Below are positions 51,501-63,500 of a stretch of 64,000 nt of DNA, piece by piece. The position numbers and the translations under genes were made by a program. This DNA comes from Sabellastarte sp. h YS-2021 (Eukaryota; Annelida; Polychaeta; Sabellida; Sabellidae). The notes beneath the pieces are model-generated. The model made no database searches, was not told the DNA's origin, and saw only the letters and a program-made list of their open reading frames with translations. Position 1 is the first letter of the stretch; each line of letters starts with the position of its first letter. The stretch covers positions 26,347,464 through 26,411,463 of the forward strand of contig OZ024929.1 of NCBI GenBank assembly GCA_964017235.1, read 5' to 3'.

Positions 51501-54500
51501 TTTTTGGCAAAAATTCGAAAATTCAAAATGGCCGCCATTTTTGGGGAGGGGAAAATTTTTGGAAAATTGCATAGATTGCATTCCTTCGATACCCTGTGGG
51601 TCAAAAATTCTGTCGAAATCGCTCTATCTCTTACGGTTTCTGAGATATTAGCAAATTACTCAAAAGTAGTACTGAAAATACACAATGAAGTACCGAAATG
51701 GCTATTACTCATGTACTGACAAAGCTATCAGTCCCAAATGCAATACCAAGCGAGCTATGGACATAACAATCTTGTATTCAAAATTGTAGTAAAATATCTT
51801 TAATTATTTTGGCTTAAATGCACGGAAACCAATGGGTACTGAAAATAGCTGTACTTAAGTATTACTCAGTAAGCAAAAGAGGTACAACAGCCAAAAGCAA
51901 TCCCAAGCAAGCTACTGACCCAATAAGCCTGCATACCAAATTTGGTGACAATAGCTCTAATACTTTTCCTTTAAATGAGCGGAAACCATGCGTGATGCCG
52001 GACATCGGACGCCGGACATCAGACAACGGACATCGGACGGCAGAAAAAGCAAAAATAATATATCCACCCCCCAGGGGGGTGGACATAATCACTGGAACTA
52101 ATTTTCAGTAAAGTTCATTACCTACTCAAGAAATTTATAGACTGAAACTTTCAAGGGGAATTAATCTCTACTATCTAAAATCATTAGTTGAAAGAGTTAA
52201 AGCTATAAATCCAACACTATAAACTATTTCCCAATTAACAGAAAGTCATGAATTCATAACAGTAAAACTTAATATGTCCAAACTGTTCCCATAATGTTAT
52301 ATTAATCCAATATATTTGACAAAATCATGCTTAATAGGTTATATGTCATGAATAACATAAGGTCTGCCAGTATTAAGTTAAAACATTGTGAAACAGATTT
52401 TTTACAATAATTATTTCATTTAAGTTAACACCACTTTTTAATATCTCTTATACACCTTACAAAACCAGCGTTTGAAAATACATTTTACATGTGTATAATT
52501 GAAATTCAAAGAACTATAATGTGAAAAGTTAAACTGTTGAAAAACTTACCATAACCATAATCATGAGGCTGTGAAGGTCTCGGCTAAAAATACAAAATAG
52601 AAAAAGAAAATAGCTCATTATGTAACTTAAATTAAATCTTTTTTTTTTCTCAAATTAAACTAACAGATAGTTTAAAAAATCCTCCAATTTTCAAAGGTTA
52701 GGCTTTGTTGTCAAGTAAATACAAGTAAATTCAAATACAAAATGATTTAGAAGCATTGACCATCATGGATGTCATACAAAATAATGAAATATTGCCATAT
52801 GACACCCATCTTACAGCTGACAAAAATATCTCTTTGCTTTGAATTATGGGCCACACTGAACAATTCCTGATTCAGGCCATATGTCTTTGTAAACTTTTTC
52901 TTGGGGAACACAGTGACTTATTTATCTCATTTCGGACACTGTCCACTGTGCACTTGTAAATTAGTTACTCAGACAATATTATATCAACACATGGTCATGC
53001 ACAAGTAAAGAGTTGGTATCACATAGGGATGATGTCAGTAGGTCCAGTGTCTCGGTATCGAGAGCATTTTAATGAAATACCGTAAGAAAATTTGAAATCT
53101 GGCACTTCGTCTGTCAACACATATAACTGAAGGAAAACTTTAAATGTTAGAAGCATAACCCAAATCTGGATAAATCATAAGCTTTATCAAATATTTTCGT
53201 GCATTTGCAGACTTTTATACTGATTACTGATATCGTTGAGCAGACCTGCCATGTTATGGTTACAAAATTTCATAACCTCAAGCTCGCTTGTCAACACATA
53301 TAATAGAAGGACATCTTAAAATATTGAAAACAAACTACAATTTGAAGAAACTACAAAAGGTTATCTCATATTTTGTGCATTTGGGGACTTATAGTGTTAT
53401 TTTGTTTACAGGAAACGTCCATGTTTGATTGGTGTGTACTAAAATGCTAAGTCCCTGAATCGGTACAGTTTTTATTGGTGGCCTCCCAATGTACACATTT
53501 TTGATACCAACCCATGCCTTGTGTGGAGTGCTGAAATAATTTGCCACAGTTTGAACTAATCTTACCCCTGTTATATCCAACAGATCATCCAGATCCAGCC
53601 TCTGATATGACTGCAGTCGGTACTCGTCAAGTTGAATCTTCTTCAGTTTGGCCTTGTCATAGTCCTCATTCTCAACAGCCTGTCGCTTCTCCACCTCAAA
53701 CTTACCTAGCTTCTCTCCAACCTACAGAAATTAACGCAAATCTTACATCAATTAACACAAACTAACCAACTTCTCTCCAACCTACAGAAATTAATGCAAA
53801 TCTTACATCAATTAACACAAACTAACTTCTCTCCAACCTACAGAAATTAACACAAATCTTACATCAATTAACACAAACTAACCAGCTTCTCTCCAACCTA
53901 CAGAAATTAATGCAAATCTTACATCAATTAACACAAACTTACCCAGCTTCTCTCCAACCTACAGAAATTAATGCAAATCTTACATCAATTAACACAAACT
54001 AACCAACTTCTCTCCAACCTACAGAAATTAACGCAAATCTTACATCAATTAACACAAACTAACCAACTTCTCTCCAACCTACAGAAATTAATGCAAATCT
54101 TACATCAATTAACACAAACTAACTTCTCTCCAACCTACAGAAATTAACACAAATCTTACATCAATTAACACAAACTAACCAGCTTCTCTCCAACCTACAG
54201 AAATTAATGCAAATCTTACATCAATTAACACAAACTTACCCAGCTTCTCTCCAACCTACAGAAATTAATGCAAATCTTACATCAATTAACACAAACTAAC
54301 CAACTTCTCTCCAACCTACAGAAATTAATGCAAATCTTACATCAATTAACACAAACTAACCAACTTCTCTCCAACCTACAGAAATTAACACAAATTTCTA
54401 TCAATTAACACAAACTAACCAACTTCTCTCTAACATGAATAAAAAGACAATGGAATACAAACGCAAATTTATACTCATTTACATAAAATGATAAAAATTT

Positions 54501-57500
54501 TTTTTAAAAATACCATTTATAAAGCTGAGTTATTCAACGGGTACTAAATAAAGGCCTTTTATGACAAGTCCAAGTAAAAATGGCCAAAACACATGAGATC
54601 TGATCAATTTATGTATATGCAATTTATACACTGCAATATCTCCTAACTACAGCGCTCAAAATACTATGCTTACCACAACTTCAATAGTGCAGTCAAAGCT
54701 AGAATGACTGACACTTGTCCAACAGAAAAACAGAGGCTAAGAGATGACCATTTATTAAGGCCCAAGGGGCTGTGGCTGTCAACTGGAAATAGGACCCAAT
54801 GTGAGGGGCCGTCATTTTAAATTGTCATCCTAACCACCATGTGTTTGCCTGTACTTGGCATCGAACCCAAGTCCTCTCTGTTTGCAGACTACTGTGTGTT
54901 ACCCACCAGGTCGACAGTGTCATATAATCAGCCAATAATCATCCCAGAGGGTCAATTTTCATATTCTACATAAATCAGTGTTCAAATGGTGGATAAACAA
55001 TCCCTACCTTTTGCAAGTCTTGTATGGCTGCCTTGAGTTTCTTGGCATAGTCATATTTCTCCTCTGAAATTAACACAACATCAAAGAACTTTTAACTTTT
55101 TTCTTTTACTCCCCCGAATATGCAGAAATTCTCAAATAAACTTTATTCCTTAACATTTATTAATACAGGTTCCCGATTTAAAAATAAGTGAAGAAATAAT
55201 TTTATATTATAAACACTACAGAGTTTGACAATATCTCTTTGCTTAAAATAATGATTTTTGTAGCTTTTACAAGCATTGAGAGAAAAAGGCTTTGACCAAA
55301 AATAAAAATTCTTACACTTTATAAAGTTTGTATATAACATCAATACACTTTTATAAGATATTAAACCATCCATGTTTCTGGAGTATTTCAATAAGCTTCT
55401 AACACTTGTAAATATAATGGCATGGTATTCATTAACTACACAATAAAGTGGTATTTTCACATTTTCTTTCTGTACCGCAGCACTTACGTAGCACTGCCTC
55501 CTGTTTTTTGGCCTCCAGTTTGCGTATGATGCCTCCCACCTCTGGGTCCTGGTACATGTCAAAAGCAAGGTCATCCAGGGGAGAGATGTAATCTGGTCTG
55601 AAAGGGATGATTTGCATATGACAAGGCATGAGGAACCTGCTTACCACCATGTTGAGTATCTGGCTACTAGTGGCCAAGGGTGAATGGTAGTAGAAACTAA
55701 CAGAGCCAGCTTAAAACAATATTAAAGAAGTCTACAACTTTGTTTATAAACTTTTATTTTTACATAAGACAAATCAGATAAAGTGAGGTCCCCAAGCCTT
55801 TAGCTTGTTTTCCTAACTGTTGCTTTGGTCAGCAGTAGTAGCTGCCAGATTCCAGGTTGGTGCTGTGTTGACCTGAGCTAACTTAAGTCATGTTCATAGT
55901 CTGTTTTTCAGGCACCATATATGGAGGTATTTAAGACTATATTAAAGTAGGAGGTGCTATGTAGCGGCTATATTTGAGGCAAAATATGGGGTATGCACGT
56001 GACACACAGATAATGCTGAATTTACCTGTTAAAGAGGCCAGCCATGGCAGGGTCTGAAGGAGTCTTCTCATCGTCAACATAAAGCTGTTGAAACAAAGAG
56101 AGGATGTGTAGAAACTAAAAACAATGTAAAAATATTAAATCAACATCTGAATTATTAATTCAGTTGTCTTGTTTCCAGTGGCTTCAATTCCTGTTAGTGG
56201 AACTATTTACATGGAAGGATACACTACAAAGTCCAATATGGCAACATTTTCAAATGTTGTTAAGCGCTAGCTCTAGTGAAGCCCGCACTTCTAGAGATCT
56301 TTTTTTATTTTATTTATTTTTTTTTTGTCACCAGACTTTTATGAATTATGGTGGAGCATGATGAGTACCAATGATAACGCAGCAATGGGCTATGTTATTG
56401 CTTGGATGGACGACCGTCAGAGTTATAGGCCAGGTATGGAATCTGACTTGGAATGTGTTTTTGTCGCCAGACTTTCATAAACTCTATTTCATTACTTGTG
56501 TCTCTGATGGCTTTGCGGCCCATGCATGTTGACCAAAACACTTTTTATCCTTGTTCAGTGAATTATTCTTGCTATTTACTCTGCATTTTATCATGCGGTT
56601 TCTTTTAGGGGTGAGACAGGGTCCCCGGGTCCCCGCTATCGAGTGGTGCTGACGTCATATCCGACGAAACAAATCTACAAACGGATTACCCGTAATCTTG
56701 TACATCTTGAATGTTGTGTTTTATTTTGTCTTTTAATCACCTTTTTGCTAACCTAGCAACCATCGGACTTTCACTTCCTGTGAAATCACCTGAGCCTCAC
56801 TTTGGAATCAGATACTTATTTCCTGTGCACATGTAAACATACCTTGGTGAAAGATTAAATGGTTGATACTGACAGATTTATGGATAATTATTGGGGGTAA
56901 GTTGCTTTATATCTTATATTTGGAGGTTGAATGCAATTTTCCTTGATATTTTATCCACTTGCATGAATATTGCAGGTACTCGAAATCGGGCCGGGTTTTA
57001 CGTAACGAGCTCCCGGTCCCATAATTCCAGGCCCGTCTCACCCCTAGTTTCTTTTTGGTGTACACTTTATCAAGCTCATTTTTCAATTGTTATTATCTGA
57101 AATTGTATTTACATAATTTATGTACTAAACAATACATACCCCGGGTTTTGTGTTGTAGGCATCATCTCCAATTATATTAATAGCAACTAGACCAACCTTA
57201 AGGAAATAATAAATGTACATTGTTAAAATATGAAATCCACCACAAACAAGTTGCAAAATTTTCTGTAATAAATAAACTGCATAAAGTTACAAAACAATCA
57301 CAAATGAACATGCTATCATTCTAAGTAAAATAAAGGGGTTTTGAGTGGTGAAATTCACATAGTATTACTGTATCCCATGCAAGAATAACTATCTTAAGAT
57401 TATTCAACAGGTCACCCAACTAAGTAATATATACTATTAGGAATATAGTATTCAACAGAAATAAAACATTACTTTGCAAGATTTATTTTCAGCACAGGCT

Positions 57501-60500
57501 TTCATAATATTTCTGCTATCATAAACAGTGTAGATGATGGTAAACCAGAAACCTATTTGCCGACTGAAAGACACTGATCTGGTTACGTTTCGTTTTCTTT
57601 CAATCAAAACCGGTTTTGTCACATATTCATTATTTAAACATAAGCTTAACAAAATGTACAACTACAACAAATATTTCACAGTATTTTATAAATTCTATCA
57701 ATATATCACACATTTTGTCCTCAAAAGTCTTCATACAGCACATCGCAGTTCTTTATTTTTATGTGACTTATAGCTGATGCATGCATTTGAAAACTTTTGT
57801 CTTGGCATTTTCTAAATCAAACACACCTGGGTTTCCATTGACTTTCCGCTTTTGGTAACCAGTTCTAAAATTCGAATTCAACTGCAACACTATCCTTAAA
57901 ATATGCTTCAGCCACACAGACAGTGTCTATTATACATGGCTCGCATTACAGCTATGAGGCCTAAATATAGCATTACCTGGTTGTAGAGATTGTGTTTGTT
58001 GACATGATTCTTATGGATGACAAACTTGACAAACTGCCCCAAAGCATCCACATGTACTGACTTCAGCTCCCTGGCCTTGAACCCAGTCTTCTCATTATCG
58101 GCGAGTGCCACATACCTTAAAATAGAATTAATATCATACAGTCACAATGTACGTGTTCGGTACTAACATTTTACACATACCGTAAATGACCTATTTAGCG
58201 CATCCTCCCTTGTAACCGCACCCTACCTCTTTTTCCCGATGACAGTCCACAATATCCACATATTTTTTCATATATTGTACGTATTTTTACTTAATAAATT
58301 GACATTTTTATCACGACTTTCGAGTTTGTTTTCATCTACCGCCATATTTACAGGAAGTGGGTATTTCTAAATGTCGAAACACCGTTTTTCTACCGGATTG
58401 ACCGAAACTTCATCCCGGAAAGTGTGTCATGGTGGGTGCGCTAAAAGGGACATTTTTTCCCAACAAATATTGAATAAAAATAGACTTTGCTTAGCGCACT
58501 GTGCGCTAAATAGGTCATTTACGGTATATTTATTTATTATTAATGGTTATTAATTGCTTATGGGTGTCATTTATCACAAGAAAATGGATAGCCAATGCAT
58601 TTGATTTTTTACCTTAGAGAAAGTGTGAAAATACTGTGGACTATTTACTTTATTTTTGTCATGACTGGAACTGATGCTACATATAAGAATCTTCTGTAAT
58701 CAAGCAATCCAAATTAAACAGATTCTTTTGATTCTATAAATTGCACTTATTGTTTTTACTGCAACATATTAATCAATGAAGAACAGTGTGCAGACCAGCA
58801 GTGCTGGCTGTCATGTCCCAACTTACCAAGTCCCAAAAACCTTGTCATGATGCAAACATTAGTACAAGAGGCAAATTCTTTAGTCCTTGGCATTTCAAGA
58901 ATATTTGGAAATAAACCATAACCAATATAGCCAAAAATCTGTTTCTGAATTTAAAACATGAAGTGTGAACCATAACTCAAGGAAACAAATACTTAGGAGC
59001 CTTCATCATGATCTCTGCTTTATGCATAAGCTGACGACTAATGTAATTCTTACCCAAGCCTTGTATAGCGGGCATTCTGTAGTGACGGTGTGGTACCTTC
59101 TGGAACATCCCCCACATAAAACTCAATCTTTGTAGCTAAGCACAAAAAAACACACAAACAGGTATGGAAATAATACTGATGCCGGACTATTGTGGTAATG
59201 ACACAATAATAATAATACTGGGCTCTTATATAGCGCTTTTTCTATCATCAGCTCAAAGCGCTTTACACAGTATTACCCCAGCAGGGATAGCTAGCCTTGG
59301 TAACCTTACCTACTGCTGCCATACAAGGCGCAGAAGCCAGTATCCCTTAAAGCTGGGTACCCATATTTCCCCTGGGTGGAGAGAGGCACAGACCAGGTTA
59401 ACATCTTGCCCAAGGATGCTATCCCACATGAAACAGTTGGCATCACTGGGGATCAAACCCACGACCCTTGGATCCAACACCCTACCAACTGAGCCACATG
59501 AGACACAAGCTTTCAATGATGATATATGCAGTAGATATCAATTTATTTGTCAAAACATATTCACTGTACAATGTTACTTGTCCCAAAGAATTTCTGATAT
59601 ACATAATACCTAAACTTCACTTTGTGCAAAATGCTTAAATTCCTGATATGATATCTTTTAAAGCTAAAAAGTGGACAAATGACATCAACTTATTTCTTAC
59701 TGAAATTGTTCTTTTGGGGAATTCATGATTATGAGGAGCCGAAAATAAACTTGGTTGTTCCAAAATTGAAAAAGCCTTAAAATAAACCCAGGCCCTTAAC
59801 TAGAGAGAGGCTAGGTGGTCAGGAATATTAAGATTAATCACCGTCAAAAATTCAGCTCACGCAAAACAAACAATTAGTACAGTGCTAATGTTTATCCATG
59901 TTACAATATTGCCATTAAATATGAATATTTATTTTACAATGAATACCTGTATTAAACCATATATATTGTACAGTATATGGGTATTTATTATGAATACCTA
60001 CCAATAAGGTACTGATGTGATAACATTTGAATTTTCCTCAGTCTCGATCGCTTTTCTAACTGAAGAACAATATCCTGAGGATAGAGACAGAATCTGCAAA
60101 ACAAAACAAAAAGAAAGCATATTTTTCATAATACAAAGAGTTAATAAAATTTGATTTTTTTAAAAGGATTATATATGGTGACTCACAATAACAAAGGTTG
60201 TTACAATATTTTAAAATTCTTTCAGGCATACTTGTCCAAAACATTATGAGATTGATTTCTACCCCAGAACTTTTTCTTAGCAACTAAAATGCAGACTTGT
60301 GGTCTGTTTCTCAAAAATACAAGTGTATAAATGTGTATACAGTTAAACTGAAAAATTATCTGCATGTTAAAGACTCATAAAACCCTAAAAGCCCCAGAGT
60401 TAGACCAATACAAAAATTACCTCACAAACTGCATTCACACCTACAATGTTTCAAAAGCTATAAAAACTGAAGTGGGACAAAAGTGAATTTACAAAAGCTA

Positions 60501-63500
60501 ACAAAAATTTATAACTTTAGCCAACCAAAGTGTGGTAACAGGCTACCCAAAACATATTAAGTGAAAAAGGTACTTAAGTGAAGTTTACCAAATCCCACTC
60601 TAGTTTGGCACTTAGATAAAAGCAAACAAGCAGCTCCTGAGAGTGCACAAACCCTCGCCCGTGGTAAGTATTAAACAAGGCCAAAAAGTCTTTCCATCTA
60701 CAGGCACGACCTGCAAAGCCAGAAGTAGGGCAGCAATGTTAGAGCTTGGAAGCAACCAGAAAGCGAGTAGAGCACACTGGAAAATCAGATTACTCATTGG
60801 AAGGGCAAATTCCATGTGACAAAAGTCCGGTGACAAAAAAGTGATCTCTAGAATGAGCCTCAGAGAAAACAAGGCCAAAAGGTATTTCAGTCCCCTAGCA
60901 TGAGCACAAAGCCATCAGAGACACGAGTAGTGCACTAGAATTTACGAAAGTCTGGTGAGACAAAGAAATTCCAACTCAGACACATCCCACAGCTGGTCTA
61001 GATCTCAGATGGTCACCCATCGAAGTACTAGCGTAACCCATTGAAGCTTTACTTCAGTGAGCAAATACTCATCACGCTGCGCTACAATTCATGAAAGTCT
61101 GGAGACAAAAAAAAACAAGGGTGCAGTGGCTGGCTTTCTGCCAACCACAGAGTCGAATCTTAGGACAGTAAAGGGTGTTGAAATCTGTAAACTGTGTATT
61201 ATTGCCCGCATTTACAAACTGCTTCCAAAGACGTTGTTTCAGATTTGTGATGTGATGTAAAAGGTTTACAAATATAAAGGGTCTGTAGATGCGCAGTTTG
61301 AAATTTCATTTTGAAGTGAGAAGACATATTTTAATTTTGAAGCATGGGTAAAGTAAAATAAGATTAGCGAACTGGTTTATTTTGTAAACATAAAACAATT
61401 TGAAAGACATAAATAAAGTGTTATATGGATATTTTACAGAAGCGAACTGTAAGTTATTTAATAAAATATTCAACAATTTCATTTAAAATAAGAAAATATA
61501 TTTGCCTTCATATTTTTGTGATTTGTGTACATGTGGCAGTCAGTACTTTTCATGTCCGGGTAGCATCCTGTGCAGTCTTCGTCCATATATTGTCCATATT
61601 TAACATTTATAAATATTTTAAATGAAATAAAATTACCTTATTTTCGGAAGAAATATATTGCCTTTGAACCTTTGCTCATATTTGTAGTAGTTTTATTCCC
61701 TGATAAAAGCCATTTGTTGTCACGCTTTGGAAAGTACGTAAATCTGACAGACGAGCTCATGAATATTAATGAGGTGTACAAGTCCACGAATCGATCTTTT
61801 ACGCTGTAGTTTCATCTTCTTTTTATATAAGCTATCCATGATCAGTATTTTAAACCGAAATAATATAAAAATGCATCTTATTTTATAACAAATAGGTTTC
61901 TTTTCATCATTTGTCAAGCTAAACAGATAATTATATGAACTCACGTGATAACCTCTAGGCTGTATGTAGCCTAGGTTTCAACAAAATCATGTGATCACTT
62001 CTAGTCCTCATTTGTCAAACAAAAATATTAAGAAATTATGAATGAAGTGATGTCATTGTAGTACAAGCTTTCATTCAATAAAAAAGCAAATTAACTCACG
62101 AATTTCATTGTTGTAAATGCTTGTTATTTTATCCTCAAGTGTCACACAGTCATTGTTAGTGTAAAATCCTTGTCTGTGCAAACCTATATTTTATTGACCA
62201 ATATCTAGTGGATCTTTTACTGAGTAGACGTTTGTCATAAATGAGTCCATGTAAACTGCGAATTTGTAGTATTTTCATTCTCAAACAGAGCTTTTCCAGT
62301 TATATTAATTCCAAAAATTATACATTTTCAGATAAAATATTTTACAACTTCTTCCAACACTTTGAAACAGATTGACAGAAAAAATGAAATGATGTGATAA
62401 CTTCTAGGAAATGTAAACCCAAATACACAAGCGCCTTCAAGTGGTTGAAAGTAGAACTACGGAGTTGTGCATATTTTCATTGTCTCTGCCACAAATCTGT
62501 AGTAAAATAACATCCATTCATTTTTCTGTCTATCGATTTTGAAGGCCAACATTAGAAGACTTAACAACTAACAGGTTCTGAAACTGGAGGGGCACTCTTT
62601 ACGGAATATATTTGCAATTACATGTATTAAGGTCATCTTTGTGAGAAATGGAAATAAATATTGATAAAGATGTAGAAAGCAAATCAATGCACAAATTCCA
62701 TTGTCGTATGACCACCAAGTGTCGCATAGTCACTGTTAGTGTAAAAACATTGTCTGCGCATCATCCCATATTTTTATTGGCCAATGTCTAGTACTACCGT
62801 GACGTCACTTCATTCATTAATTTCTTTGAAGTTTAATTGTTTGACAAATGAGTAAGGCTGTGGCTACCTATTTTAAACACAAATATCTGTCAAGCGATGT
62901 GATTGGTTCATAACAAATACTTTTAAATTATTTGTCATGCTTCGATGAATGAATGAAGTCACGTAGATGCACAGACAATGATTTTACATTAACAGTGACT
63001 GTGTGATAAACCAGCAGATGAATAAATATATGTACACGTACTTTAATTGGACTTTTACAGCTAGAAACCAGCAGACGAAATCATTAAAAAAGACTTGTTC
63101 GAGTAGGCCATGACAATGGGAAACACAATAGTTTATAGGACATACGGGATCTTACAGAAAGCCAGACGTAGTGCTAGACAAGCTTCTTAATTTATAAAAT
63201 ATACCTTAATAAAAACATTAAAAATTTTCAAAATGGCAGTGTATACTTTACACCTTAATATACAGATATGTGTACAAATATTATGCAGAATTTGATATTT
63301 AAGGGCTTAAACAGCCGATTTAAAATCACAGCCACAACCCAGTACATAACTCGAATCAAAGATTCGACTAAAAAATGATCTCCTGAAGCTCGATCTCTAT
63401 CAAGGCTCGCGTTTAAAAACAGAAAATGGATCTTGCCACCGATGCATCCTTGGTGAAGTTGTTTGAAATTCAATTGAAAAAGAGGTTCTCACTGTGACCA

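Larger units (their letters stand above)
40588..52086 (+). mobile_element. hairpin-ended repeat element, 11.5 kb, with 169-bp satellite body
   Basis: ATGTCCACCCC (40588-40598) is the inverse of GGGGTGGACAT (52076-52086). The right end is a hairpin TCCACCCCCC-A-GGGGGGTGGA, preceded by a segment with repeated CGGACATCGGACG (51990-52040). The satellite fills 40700-51650; the last unit changes smoothly into a non-repetitive tail (51650-51985). Element status is inferred from matching the plan of 22377-22962 and 34360-37567. Confidence 0.45.

Noticed and set aside
40700-51700. Long open frames on both strands (up to 216 codons), repeating MAAIFGEGK- or MPKMAKHKF-like peptides
   Set aside because: They follow the 169-bp period, occur on both strands with the same bases, shift frame between units and have no independent support; they are a by-product of the satellite.
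53722-54430. CRISPR-like regular array
   Set aside because: No unique spacers; the whole 60-bp unit is repeated and the genome is animal.
55143-55574. 143-codon minus-strand frame overlapping CEP104 exon 7
   Set aside because: Different frame from the conserved exon and runs through the intron; a shadow.
59455-59509. Possible tRNA gene (A and B boxes)
   Set aside because: Does not fold to a full cloverleaf and is continuous with a SINE body and (ATT)n tail.
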